From: CAILZL01 sp963748005
Lineage (GTDB): Bacteria > Pseudomonadota > Gammaproteobacteria > Steroidobacterales > Steroidobacteraceae
Direction: 5' to 3'
NCBI GenBank assembly: GCA_963748005.1
Contig: CAVVHH010000002.1
Span: forward strand, 1,922,001 to 1,986,000
DNA length: 64,000 bases
The translations under genes were made by a program, and so were the position numbers. The notes under the pieces were generated by a model. That model had not been told where the DNA came from. It ran no database searches and saw only the letters and a list, made by a program, of their open reading frames with translations. Positions 1 through 8,579 of this stretch are shown here, piece by piece. Numbering within the stretch: the first letter of the stretch is position 1; each line of letters starts with the position of its first letter.

Positions 1-426
1 AGACACGCCGATGTCACGGGCCTGCAGAGCCGCAGCGCACAGACGCTCCTTCAGGAGCGTGTTCGGTTGATTATGGAGGTCCGTTTCGGGACTTAGCACG
101 AAACTGCCGCCAGTATCGGCAAAGTAGCCCTGCAGTGCCGCTGATACGTCGATATTGACCAGATCACCCGACTGCATGAGGCGTTCGCCCGGAATACCGT
201 GCGCAGCTTCCTCATTGATACTGATGCAGGTATGGCCGGGAAAGTCGTAACACAGGCGTGGCGCCGATTCTGCTCCGGCGTCCTGCAGCAAGCGCCCGCC
301 AAATTCATCCAGCTCCAGAGTGCTCATGCCGGGTCTGGCGTGAGCACGCATGGCCGCTAATACCTGGGCAACTACCCCGCCTACTCGCTGCAGTCCTTGC
401 AGTTGCGCGTCGCTGGAGACGATCAC
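1..426 (-). CDS. map: Type I methionine aminopeptidase, C-terminus cut by window edge
   Basis: Removes the initiator methionine from nascent proteins in the cytosol. The reverse strand reads through the window edge, so only the first 142 residues are present. Metal and substrate residues of the type I family are visible: NEEAAHGIP with His76, then NIDV (Asp93) and GYFADTGG (Asp104), at the spacing of His79/Asp97/Asp108 in E. coli Map. The chosen start is a GTG at 426, because the protein then begins VIVSSDAQLQGL, as the family does; the only purine-rich stretch upstream (GAGG) lies almost against the GTG, so initiation looks weak. It follows the HiPIP gene at a 19-base gap on the same strand. 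Family assignment is secure; the start is less so. Confidence 0.9.
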   Translation of the reverse strand, partial: MIVSSDAQLQGLQRVGGVVAQVLAAMRAHARPGMSTLELDEFGGRLLQDAGAESAPRLCYDFPGHTCISINEEAAHGIPGERLMQSGDLVNIDVSAALQGYFADTGGSFVLSPETDLHNQPNTLLKERLCAAALQARDIGVS

Positions 427-445
427 CCTCGAGAAGAACGTTGAA

Positions 446-772
446 TCAAGGCTTTTGCACCCAGACTTTGCACCAGCCGCCCACCGACACGGATTTGCCG
501 GGGAACAGGTTGCAACCGCGTTCATTACCCGTGCCGGCCTGCAGTTGGACGCAGTTGGAACAGGATTGAGTGGCCTTGAAGGTCGGGAATGCCTTGGCAT
601 CCACCGTTTTGGCGTCGATATGGTAGCCCAGTGCCTTGGCGGTGGGGTCGTCTTCCGTGAGTTTGACCAATGCCGCAGCATCGGCTCCCTCCGGTCGCAG
701 CGCGGGCAGAGTGACGGCACCGAGCAATGCGCCCTTCAATAGCTGGCGACGATCAAATTTCGATTCGTGCAT
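446..772 (-). CDS. High-potential iron-sulfur protein (HiPIP), Tat-exported
   Basis: Small periplasmic electron carrier holding one [4Fe-4S] cluster at high potential, known in this family to feed photosynthetic or respiratory terminal enzymes. The 108-residue product starts with a twin-arginine signal (RR at 8-9 followed by QLLKGALLGAVTLPAL), consistent with export of a folded, cluster-loaded protein. The four cluster cysteines are at 71, 74, 87 and 101 in the pattern CxxC-x12-C-x13-C, with the usual GWC near the C-terminus. The start at 772 is preceded by AGGAG at seven bases; a longer reading frame upstream (to 865) has no comparable site and would bury the Tat signal. No partner oxidase or reductase is nearby. 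Confidence 0.93.
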   Translation of the reverse strand: MHESKFDRRQLLKGALLGAVTLPALRPEGADAAALVKLTEDDPTAKALGYHIDAKTVDAKAFPTFKATQSCSNCVQLQAGTGNERGCNLFPGKSVSVGGWCKVWVQKP

Positions 773-1037
773 CTTCAGGCTCCTCTTAAGACCGGCAAGG
801 AGTGCGGTCGTTTTCTTGAGAACGCAAGTGTACCTGTCAATACCGGGTGTTTGGCAGTCAGGCACGCATTCAAATCGATCGAGCGTGTGAGAGGGGATTG
901 TTCAGGTTTCAGGACCCGGCAGACTTGCTTGCTGTGCAGCCGACCCGGCCCGACGGCGCAGGCATTTGTTGTGGGTTATGCGTTATGCGTGTCGTCAGTG
1001 AGGCCCCGCCTGGCTAAGGGGCGCTCCCGACCAGGAA

Positions 1038-2342
1038 TTAGTCGAGCTGCCGGCCGATCAGGCGCGACAGAAACGACTGGGGGCGCGCCGGTGGGGCGAT
1101 TTGCGCCCTTGTATCTTTCGGTTTTGCGGCTACTGCCGGACGGCTGGCGCCGCTGCTGGCTGGCTTTGAGGCTGTTGTTGGCGCTGCCGGTTTGGTCGGC
1201 GCTGCCGGGCGTTTGCCGTCCAGCTTGACCACATTGGCGTCGGCAGCAGGAGTGGGCTGGGGCTTCGGTTTGGGGTCCGCAAACCGGTTGTATTCGGCTG
1301 ATGCGATCTGCGTGATCGCTGGTGTGTTGAAGAATGCTTTCAGATAACCCATTACGGCTTCGGCCGAGACGTTTTCGCGGAAAAAGCCCAGGCGCAATGC
1401 ATGTTTTATGGTACCGCCTTCCATCATGGCGACGCTGTACAGGGTGTACGCTGCAAAAATGTCCAGTTTGGGCATGGTGTCGAGATTGATTGGCTGTTCG
1501 GACAGCGCCAGCTGGACCGCGAACCACTTGGGTCGATTGGGATCCTCAGCCTCGGCGCTGGTCAGGGTTCGGATGGTGAGCGTGGTATCAAGGATGGGTA
1601 CGTAGTCATCAACTATTTTCGGAGGGTTGATGAAGGTGGCGCTGCGCACTGGTCCGTTGAGGCTGGTTGCAGTGGAGGTGCTGCCATTGGCTGCGGGTTT
1701 GACCGGAGCAGGAGATACGCTGGGACGTGCAGCTGGCACAGTTTTCTGACTGGCCGGTGCGGTGACAGGCTTGGACAGGACTGCGTATTCGTCGGTTAAT
1801 TCCAGATTGGTTTCCGGGACTTGCACGCCGCGTGCGACGTGGAACGGCTGGGGCGCTCCACTCGGGTCTGCTTTGGGCATGGTGATTGCTGGAGCTGCAA
1901 GCGCCACATTCTGTTTTGGCGTCGTAGTGGGTGCCGGCGCTGGTGTGACAGGTTTGGTCGCGCCCGTCGGTGTTGTCGCTGCCGGTTGGCTTGGCGCAGC
2001 GGCGCTGGTGGCGGGTGCTGATTCACCGAAGTAGCGCATATCTTCCTGAGTCACGCAGCCAGTGAAAGCGGTGGGATACAGGGTGCGTACCGAATTCAGC
2101 ACCCACTCGGCGTCGGCTTCGCTGGTGAAAAAGCCCAGCCGCAGGCGAAAGCGGCGACGGCCATCTTCCTGGCGCGACACTTGGTACAACTTGTATTTCT
2201 CGAAACCCTTCAGATTGCGGGGCACCGACGGCATGGGCGTCATGGAGGCGCACAGGTTGATAACGAACAGTTCCGGCACGGCCGCGCCAGTCCTGTGCAG
2301 GAGCGCCTCACCGGCGGATTCGAGCTTCGCGACATCGTTCAT
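1038..2342 (-). CDS. Protein with two SPOR-like domains and a Pro/Ala-rich linker
   Basis: Two regions resemble SPOR (peptidoglycan-binding, sporulation-related repeat) domains: residues about 24-100 (contains RFRLRLGFFTSEADAEWVL) and about 247-350 (contains KHALRLGFFRENVSAEAVM). The repeated LRLGFF core makes an internal duplication likely. They are joined by roughly 140 residues rich in Pro, Ala and Thr, and the tail is similarly low in complexity with Lys/Arg. SPOR domains normally work in the periplasm on denuded glycan, yet no signal peptide or membrane segment is visible at the N-terminus. The start at 2342 has GGGGAAG upstream and no better upstream alternative. Exact role unknown. Confidence 0.75.
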   Translation of the reverse strand: MNDVAKLESAGEALLHRTGAAVPELFVINLCASMTPMPSVPRNLKGFEKYKLYQVSRQEDGRRRFRLRLGFFTSEADAEWVLNSVRTLYPTAFTGCVTQEDMRYFGESAPATSAAAPSQPAATTPTGATKPVTPAPAPTTTPKQNVALAAPAITMPKADPSGAPQPFHVARGVQVPETNLELTDEYAVLSKPVTAPASQKTVPAARPSVSPAPVKPAANGSTSTATSLNGPVRSATFINPPKIVDDYVPILDTTLTIRTLTSAEAEDPNRPKWFAVQLALSEQPINLDTMPKLDIFAAYTLYSVAMMEGGTIKHALRLGFFRENVSAEAVMGYLKAFFNTPAITQIASAEYNRFADPKPKPQPTPAADANVVKLDGKRPAAPTKPAAPTTASKPASSGASRPAVAAKPKDTRAQIAPPARPQSFLSRLIGRQLD

Positions 2343-2878
2343 GCTGTCTTCCCCAACACGAATTAAACACTTCGCAAGGCTTCGTGGTCTGGGGGCTCAG
2401 CGCTGTGCCACGGATGGTGGCTGGGTGCTACGCGATACGATGACTTTACTTATCTGATTCGCCTGTGGCGATCGTCATCTGTACCAGAACGGACTGCTGC
2501 ATGTTGTCATGCTCACTGGTCACATTCTTCGTGGCGACCCCGCTGTCATAGGCTATGCCCTTAGACCGGAAGTTTTGCGTCCTCATCTTTCGATGAGTTT
2601 GCCATTTACACTGTGGTCGATTCTTGGTTAGGGCGGGTATTGAAGTCAAGCGCTATTGTCGGCCTCGCACGACGGATATCATTTGCATTTAACGTAAGGC
2701 CAGACCTGAGCGAGTCCGACGATGCGCAGACGGCAGTTGCCTGCTCGAACTGGCATTCACCCCGGCGGGTGGTGAAATCAGATCCGGGCTTCGGATCGGG
2801 GAGAATCGCTCTGGAACTGCTGGGTGAAGGCCCGGGTGTGGTAGTTTACAGCTCGTTGACGAGTGGCAATTACTGGTA
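2343..2878. other. Intergenic region, 536 bases, no supported gene
   Basis: This is the divergent gap between the SPOR protein and the tail-sheath homologue. Short open frames on both strands have no ribosome-binding site, no recognisable product and no internal conservation I can see. It must hold promoters for both flanking genes, but I could not pick out a convincing sigma-70 pair. There is an imperfect match to the ECF42-type motif at 2657-2683, which I do not accept (see rejected items). Confidence 0.6.
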
Positions 2879-4465
2879 ATGACAAGTAGAACGACTGGCT
2901 TGACTCCGACCAACGCAAGTACCGAAACGATTACCGCATTTGTCGGACGTACCTTGCGTGGGCCAGTGAATGCTCCGGTGAGCTTGCACAGCTTTGCCGA
3001 CTATCAACGGGTGTTTGGCGGCTTGTGGCAACCCAGCACGTTGTCCTACGCCATCGAGCAGTACTTTGAACACGGTGGTCGACATGCAGTGGTGGTGCGC
3101 GTCATCAATGGCGGTGCGCCGGCTACTATCCAGTTGCCCTGCGGCGCAGAGACCTTGACGCTGGAGGCGCTGGCGCTGGGCAGCCGCGAATTTCTGCGTG
3201 CATCGGTGGACTATGACAACCTTGGCAGTCAGCACCTCGATTGTTTCAATCTGGTGGTCCAGCGGGTGCGCATGCATCGTTCGGAGCACATCGAAGAGCA
3301 GGAAAGCTATCGACGGGTATCCACCAGTCCGACGACGGGACGTTTCATCGGCACGGTTCTGACAGAGTCCGCACTGGTGCGGGTGCGTGGCAAGGTGCCT
3401 GCGCAGCGGCCCGATGTTACGCCCGGTAACCACGCGCACCGCATGGTCGGCTATGTGGATTCCAGTCCCGATGGTAACGATGGCGCACCGCTGAGCGACT
3501 ACGATCTGATCGGTTCGGCCACAGAACGCAGCGGGATGTTCGCACTAACGATGCTGGACCGGCTGGATTTTCTCTATCTTCCGCCGCTGGGTCGTGACCA
3601 GGATGTTGGGCTGAGCGCGCTTCTGGTGGCGTCACGCTTCTGCCGCGACCATCACGCCATGTTGATAGTGGATCCGCCACAGGGCTGGAATACCTGTCAA
3701 TCTGCCCTGTCGGGATTGCGGCAACTGAATTTCTGCTGCGATCAGGCGGTCATGTTTTTCCCCCGGTTGATTGCTCATGACCGTTTGCGCGGCCGACCCG
3801 AGGTGTTTGCCAATGGCGGCGCGGTGGCGGGCATGCTGTCGCATGCCGATGAAATACATCCGGTGTGGGATACCCGGCAAGCTGAGCCTGAATTGTTGTT
3901 GCGGCCTGGTGTGCGGCTGCAGTTGGAGATGACCGAAATCGAGCGCTGGCGGTTGGCAGCGCAGGGTGTCAACACACTGCAGATCGTACGCCGCGCTGCG
4001 CCGATCAAGCTGTTGCGGCGCACCCTGGCGGGCGGCGCCAATGCCGCGGTGGATTGGGGTTATCTGCAGGCGCGACGTTTCGCGCTGCATATCATGGGCC
4101 AGATGGAGCGCAATACCCGCTGGGTACTGCTGGCCAGCCCAAGTCGTTCGATGTGGGCGCGGCTGGTACGTCAGGTGAATACTTTTCTGCACGACCTGGC
4201 GGCGCTGGGCGCTTTTCCCGGGCGAGCTGGCCAGGAGTTTTTTGTGATCTGCGATGAGCGCATCAATGCCATTGCGCCCGAGGCAGTTGCTGACATCAGG
4301 ATTCTCGTTGGCTTTGCCTCGTTGCAGGCCGATCAGTATCACACCTTCCTCATCACACACTCGCTCACTGGCAGCCAGACCCGCATGGTTGCAGTCAATC
4401 GCTATGAAACACCCAGCCGCTTCGAGGATGTGGAGTTGACCGGCACGCTGCTGGCGTTGCGCTGA
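2879..4465 (+). CDS. Orphan contractile tail sheath-like protein
   Basis: Homologue of the sheath subunit of contractile phage tails and related injection systems, which polymerises round a tube and contracts to drive it through an envelope. Seen at the N-terminus: AFVGRTLRGPVNAPV, then SFADYQRVFGG, SYAIEQYFEHGG and VVVRV, the classic sheath order (residues about 20-75). Mid-protein CRDHHAMLIVDPPQGW, and a C-terminal sheath domain with WGYLQARRFALHI, RWVLLASPSRSMWARL and EEF-like FFVICDERIN, also match. The usual N-terminal APGVYVEE strand that links neighbouring subunits is absent; the protein begins directly with a Ser/Thr-rich 17-residue leader. No tube, baseplate, spike, AAA+ or portal gene lies within 60 kb downstream, so it is solitary. 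Start ATG has no clear Shine-Dalgarno; the frame is closed 50 bases upstream. Confidence 0.85.
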   Translation: MTSRTTGLTPTNASTETITAFVGRTLRGPVNAPVSLHSFADYQRVFGGLWQPSTLSYAIEQYFEHGGRHAVVVRVINGGAPATIQLPCGAETLTLEALALGSREFLRASVDYDNLGSQHLDCFNLVVQRVRMHRSEHIEEQESYRRVSTSPTTGRFIGTVLTESALVRVRGKVPAQRPDVTPGNHAHRMVGYVDSSPDGNDGAPLSDYDLIGSATERSGMFALTMLDRLDFLYLPPLGRDQDVGLSALLVASRFCRDHHAMLIVDPPQGWNTCQSALSGLRQLNFCCDQAVMFFPRLIAHDRLRGRPEVFANGGAVAGMLSHADEIHPVWDTRQAEPELLLRPGVRLQLEMTEIERWRLAAQGVNTLQIVRRAAPIKLLRRTLAGGANAAVDWGYLQARRFALHIMGQMERNTRWVLLASPSRSMWARLVRQVNTFLHDLAALGAFPGRAGQEFFVICDERINAIAPEAVADIRILVGFASLQADQYHTFLITHSLTGSQTRMVAVNRYETPSRFEDVELTGTLLALR

Positions 4466-4547
4466 AAAGAGCTGATTACACGCCCCGACTGTTACTGGGT
4501 CATCCGCACTCGTACACTACGCTGATGAATCAACGCACCGGCATTGC

Positions 4548-5063
4548 ATGAACGAACGCATCGTCATCTTCTCCCATGGCAAGGACAGTGAACCCTGGGG
4601 CAGCAAGATCATGGCGATGGCCGAGTGTGCGCGTGCCCGTGGTTATCGGGCCGAGTCGGTGGATTACCGTGGCATTGACGATCCCAGTGCGCGCGTGCGC
4701 ACGTTGCTGGAGTTTGGTCGCAACTTGCCGGCTGCAGTGCTGGTGGGCTCCAGCCTCGGCGGTCATGTCGCGACGGCGGCATCGATCGAGCTGCAGGCAC
4801 GCGGCCTGTTTCTGCTGGCGCCGGCCTTCTACATGCCAGGCTATGAGCAGTACACGCCCAAACCCGCCGTGTGCCCGGTCAGCATCGTTCATGGCTGGCG
4901 TGATGACATCGTGCCAGTGGCCAACAGCATTCGTTACGCTGCCGAGCATCATGCGACACTGCAACTCATCGACACCGATCACCGCATGTTGCAGCACATC
5001 AAGGCCATCGTGGCTTACTTTGAGCTGTTTCTAAGTCAGCTTGAATCGTCTGCAAGGGCATGA
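4548..5063 (+). CDS. Small alpha/beta-fold hydrolase
   Basis: A 171-residue serine hydrolase of the compact alpha/beta class. The nucleophile elbow is GSSLG with Ser69; the acid is Asp119 or Asp120 in HGWRDDIVP, and the base is His145 in DTDHRM, so the triad is complete in the expected order. There is no signal peptide, so it is cytosolic, and no lid domain, suggesting a small ester substrate that cannot be named from sequence. It lies 82 bases after the sheath-like gene and 10 bases before the next small lipoprotein gene, so the three could be cotranscribed with plsB. Function beyond hydrolase is unknown. Confidence 0.85.
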   Translation: MNERIVIFSHGKDSEPWGSKIMAMAECARARGYRAESVDYRGIDDPSARVRTLLEFGRNLPAAVLVGSSLGGHVATAASIELQARGLFLLAPAFYMPGYEQYTPKPAVCPVSIVHGWRDDIVPVANSIRYAAEHHATLQLIDTDHRMLQHIKAIVAYFELFLSQLESSARA

Positions 5064-5073
5064 GGGAAGAACA

Positions 5074-5289
5074 ATGCGCGCCCGCTACCTGTTGATCAGT
5101 TTGTGCATGTCGTTGACCTTGGGTGCATGTACACCCGCCAAGGAAGAACCGCCGGCCAAGCCACCCATGCCCGTATCGGAAACGGTGTTTGGGCCGACCA
5201 TCAGCACACTGGACAAGGCGCGTTCCGTTGAGGGCACCTTGCAACAGGACAAGGACAGTGCGGACGCAGCGATCAAGGCTGCGGAATAA
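5074..5289 (+). CDS. Small lipoprotein, 71 residues
   Basis: A short secreted protein with a lipoprotein signal: a charged MRAR start, a hydrophobic stretch, then lipobox LGAC with Cys19 as the predicted lipidated residue. The mature part is Pro/Lys-rich (PAKEEPPAKPPMP) and ends in an acidic, helix-prone tail. The start at 5074 is chosen because GAGGGA lies six bases upstream; an in-frame codon at 5041 would place charged residues before the signal. It sits between a hydrolase and plsB in a tight plus-strand run. I do not recognise the family; an envelope role is inferred only from the lipobox. Confidence 0.75.
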   Translation: MRARYLLISLCMSLTLGACTPAKEEPPAKPPMPVSETVFGPTISTLDKARSVEGTLQQDKDSADAAIKAAE

Positions 5290-5322
5290 ACAATTGCGCA
5301 TGCGCAGCAGAGTCTGACCACG

Positions 5323-7773
5323 GTGTCCATTCAACGATTGTTGTCGCCCCTGGTGTCGATATGGGTGCGTTGCTGGGCGCGTCCACGCAGCTTGCCCGAG
5401 CAGTTTGCCGAACGCCTGCCCGCTGGCAGACCGGTGTGCCTTGTGCTGCACAACAATGCCAGCGCTGATCAGGAAGTGTTGCGACGCTTGTTGCGGCAGC
5501 CGGCGTGGCAGCAGAGCCTGGCGGCAGGCAGCACCATCATTCCCAGCGGTGAGGTAATCTGCCTGCAACGCTGGGTCGGCGCATTGCACAACCGGCTGGA
5601 TCATCGCGTACCGATCGAGTTGCGCAAGCTGGTGGCCTCTGTGCATGCCGCGACCTTGCTGGCGGATGACATGCACGACGTGGACATGATTCCGGTCAGT
5701 CTGTTCTGGGGACGCGCACCGGACAAAGAGGCTTCGTGGTGGCGCCTGCGCTTCGGCGAGACCTGGGCAGATGCCAGCAGCCTGCACCGGTTGCTGGCTG
5801 TCATGATCAATGGCCGCAATCTGGTGGTGCAGTTTGGCGAACCGGTCTCACTACGTGGTCTGATTGGCGATGCGCCCGATGCGGCGCAGGCAGCACGGCG
5901 TGTGGCCCGTGCCTGCCGCAACCTGCTCTATCGGCAACGTGTGGCGCTGATCGGCCCGGAAATCGCCAGCAGGCGCAGCATCACCGCGCAGGTGCTGCGC
6001 ACTCAGGCTGTACGTCAGGCCATGCGTAGCGAGATGCGCAGCAAGAATCTGACGCGCAAGCAGGCCATGCAGGCGGCGCGCAAGTGCGTTGATGAAATTG
6101 CCGCAAATTACTCGCATGTCACGGTAAGTTTGCTGGCGCGCCTGTTCAGACGGGTATGGAACCGTTTGTACGACGGTGTCGAGCTGCATCATCTGGACAA
6201 TCTGCAGTCGGTGGTGGATGCCAATGAAGTGGTTTATGTGCCGTGTCACCGTAGCCACATGGATTACCTGTTGCTGTCCTACGTGATCTATCAGAGCGGC
6301 TACGCCATTCCGCACATCGCGGCAGGCGCCAATCTCAACATGCCGGTGATTGGTCGCATCCTGCGCCAGGGCGGCGCATTTTTCATCCGCCGCAGTTTTG
6401 CCGGCAATGCGCTGTACACCACAATATTCACCAAGTATCTCGGCCTGATGATGGCGCGTGGTCATGCCATTGAATACTTCATAGAAGGCGGGCGCAGTCG
6501 CACTGGCCGTCTGCTGCAACCCAAGACCGGTGCCTTGACCATGACGGTGCGCAGCTTTCTGCGCGATCCAAAACGTCCGGTGGTGTTTGTGCCGGTGTAC
6601 TTCGGCTATGAGCGCGTGGTGGAGAGCAACACATACATCAATGAGCTCTCCGGAAAGCCTAAGGAAAAGGAAACGGTATGGGGCATGCTCAAGACCCTGC
6701 CTGCCCTGCGCCGCCGCTTTGGCAAGGTGCATGTCAGTCTGGGCGAACCGATCCACCTTGATGAGCTTCTGTCCCGGTATTCGCCCGAGTGGCGGGGCGC
6801 GCCAGTGGAGGAGAAACCCGCATGGATGGGCGCGCTGGTCGATGATCTGGCATTGCACATCATGCGCAACATCAACAGCGCTGCCTATGTCACGCCGATC
6901 AATCTGCTGGCGACAGTGCTGCTGGCAACGCCCAAGCAGGCCATGCTGGAAGCGGATCTGCAGCGGCAACTGACGCTCTATGCATCGCTGCTGCGTCGTA
7001 CGCCCTACTCGAAGTGGGTAACCCTCACCGACATGTCAGCCGCCGACATCATTGCCTATGCCGAGTCCATGAATGTGTTGCGCCGTCATCAGCACTCAAT
7101 GGGTGATGTGTTGAGCATGACCGAGCAGAGTGCGGTGGAAATGACCTATTTCCGCAACAATATCCTGCATCTGATGGTTCTGCCCTCGGCCCTTGCCAGC
7201 TGCTTCCTGAATAATCGTGTGGTGCGCACCGAAGACCTGCAGCGCCTGGCATGGCGCATCTATCCCTACATGTGCGACGAACTGTTCCTGCGCTGGAGTG
7301 AAGACGAACTGTCCAATGTCGTGCATGAAACGCTGCAGGACTTTGCGGCGCATGGTTTGCTCGAATCCAGTGACGACGGCGCCAGCTGGTCACGGCCGCC
7401 GGTGGGCAGCGCCGAGGCGGTGCAGTTGTCGGTGCTGGGTCAGTTGAGCATGCAGATTGTCGAGCGCTACTACCTGGCCATTGCACTATTGCTCAAGGCA
7501 GGCAGCGGGCGTATCAGTCAGGATGCGCTGGAGCAGCAATGCCATCTCATGGCGCAGCGCATGTCCCTGCTGTATGAGCTCAACTCGCCCGAGTTTTTCG
7601 ACAAGAGCCTGTTCAAGAACTTCCTGGATCTGCTGCGCGCGCGCGGCGTGCTGGGTGTCAATGCCGAAGGCCGCCTGACCTATACCGATATGCTGTTTGC
7701 CGTGGCCGACGATGCGCAGCTGGTGCTGCACGAACAGATCCGCAACAGTATCCTGCAGGTTACGCACCGGTAG
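5323..7773 (+). CDS. plsB: Glycerol-3-phosphate 1-O-acyltransferase PlsB
   Basis: Membrane-bound enzyme that transfers an acyl chain from acyl-ACP or acyl-CoA to position 1 of glycerol 3-phosphate, the first step of phospholipid synthesis. At 816 residues it is close to the 807 of E. coli PlsB. All four acyltransferase blocks are present: HRSHMDYLLL (His309 and Asp314 form the HX4D catalytic motif), GAFFIRRSF, FIEGGRSRTGR and VVFVPVYFGYE. The most probable start is GTG at 5323; the frame is closed by a stop at 5287 and the only other candidates are rarer codons. No strong ribosome-binding site is visible, so translation may depend on the upstream lipoprotein gene 33 bases away. Confidence 0.96.
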   Translation: MSIQRLLSPLVSIWVRCWARPRSLPEQFAERLPAGRPVCLVLHNNASADQEVLRRLLRQPAWQQSLAAGSTIIPSGEVICLQRWVGALHNRLDHRVPIELRKLVASVHAATLLADDMHDVDMIPVSLFWGRAPDKEASWWRLRFGETWADASSLHRLLAVMINGRNLVVQFGEPVSLRGLIGDAPDAAQAARRVARACRNLLYRQRVALIGPEIASRRSITAQVLRTQAVRQAMRSEMRSKNLTRKQAMQAARKCVDEIAANYSHVTVSLLARLFRRVWNRLYDGVELHHLDNLQSVVDANEVVYVPCHRSHMDYLLLSYVIYQSGYAIPHIAAGANLNMPVIGRILRQGGAFFIRRSFAGNALYTTIFTKYLGLMMARGHAIEYFIEGGRSRTGRLLQPKTGALTMTVRSFLRDPKRPVVFVPVYFGYERVVESNTYINELSGKPKEKETVWGMLKTLPALRRRFGKVHVSLGEPIHLDELLSRYSPEWRGAPVEEKPAWMGALVDDLALHIMRNINSAAYVTPINLLATVLLATPKQAMLEADLQRQLTLYASLLRRTPYSKWVTLTDMSAADIIAYAESMNVLRRHQHSMGDVLSMTEQSAVEMTYFRNNILHLMVLPSALASCFLNNRVVRTEDLQRLAWRIYPYMCDELFLRWSEDELSNVVHETLQDFAAHGLLESSDDGASWSRPPVGSAEAVQLSVLGQLSMQIVERYYLAIALLLKAGSGRISQDALEQQCHLMAQRMSLLYELNSPEFFDKSLFKNFLDLLRARGVLGVNAEGRLTYTDMLFAVADDAQLVLHEQIRNSILQVTHR

Positions 7774-7795
7774 CCGACAGTACTGAGCAAGAACA

Positions 7796-8509
7796 GTGGA
7801 ATTCACCATCGACTTCGCAACCGTGCGCCGGATCGTCGCGCAGGAAACCGTGCAGACGCAGGCGGAAATTGCCGCACTGGGCGTGCTGCCCGCTTATCAA
7901 CATTCCCTGGTGCGTCATGACTGCAGATTGAGCGAAGCGGCCGATGCCGACACCCTGGCGTGCAAGGCAGGGTGTGCGTGGTGCTGTCATTTCTCAGTGG
8001 ATGTGCGTCCGGTTGAAGTGCTCAATATCCTGGAGTTCATGCAGAAGAAATTCACGGCAGCAGAACAACAAAGCCTGCGCACCGAGATCGAGGCCAACAG
8101 CCGCGTGCTGGGGCCATTGGATGAAATGCAACGCATGCAGCAGACCATCAAGTGTCCGTTCCTGGTTGACTCACGTTGCAGTATTTATGCGGCCCGGCCG
8201 CAAACCTGTCGCAACTATCACGCCACCAGCGCGGCCGGTTGTCAGCAATCCTATGAACAGCCCGACAATTTCGACATCGCACCCGAGTATGCGCCGCTGG
8301 TGTATCAATCGGGTGCGGCGCACGTCGATGCATTTTCCAGGGCCATGCAGGACGCGGGTTACGACATTGCGGCTTACGAGCTGAACACCGCGCTGGCTGA
8401 GGCGCTGGCACAACCGGATGCGACCCGCCAGCGTTTCGCCGCAAGATTGCCGGTGTTCGTCGGGATCGAGGGCGCTGAGGTAGCCATGGAGTTCATTGAT
8501 ATAGACTGA
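7796..8509 (+). CDS. YkgJ-family cysteine-cluster protein
   Basis: Member of the YkgJ/CxxxCxxCC family, thought to bind zinc or an iron-sulfur centre; its biochemical role is not established. The signature is complete: Cys56, Cys60, Cys63 and Cys64 in CKAGCAWCC, then CPFL (Cys120), CSIYAARP (Cys128) and CR (Cys138). The remaining 100 residues are helical and lack recognisable motifs. The protein is cytosolic. It begins with GTG at 7796, 23 bases after plsB and so probably in the same transcript, and is followed by a conserved membrane protein and a copper ATPase. A link with metal homeostasis is suggested only by that neighbourhood. Confidence 0.85.
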   Translation: MEFTIDFATVRRIVAQETVQTQAEIAALGVLPAYQHSLVRHDCRLSEAADADTLACKAGCAWCCHFSVDVRPVEVLNILEFMQKKFTAAEQQSLRTEIEANSRVLGPLDEMQRMQQTIKCPFLVDSRCSIYAARPQTCRNYHATSAAGCQQSYEQPDNFDIAPEYAPLVYQSGAAHVDAFSRAMQDAGYDIAAYELNTALAEALAQPDATRQRFAARLPVFVGIEGAEVAMEFIDID

Positions 8510-8579
8510 ACTGGCCGCACTCATCCGCATGCGTTCAGATGAACGATGCCTGAGTTTGCGACTGAAGCGGGGGAAGATC

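Noticed and set aside
2657..2683. TGTCGGC-N15-TCATT upstream of the sheath-like gene, resembling the ECF42-type promoter
   Set aside because: The second box lacks the invariant CG, and it lies about 200 bases from the gene; one half-match is expected by chance.
2613..2879. Possible 88-residue gene upstream of the sheath-like gene
   Set aside because: No ribosome-binding site, no recognisable domain and a composition unlike the surrounding proteins.
2879..4465. Sheath-like gene as part of a prophage
   Set aside because: Flanking genes on both sides are housekeeping or unknown cellular genes, with no integrase, att repeats, capsid or lysis genes in the window.
5851..6969. Long minus-strand frame opposite plsB
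   Set aside because: Antisense shadow of a conserved enzyme; His/Gln-rich translation with no homology I recognise.
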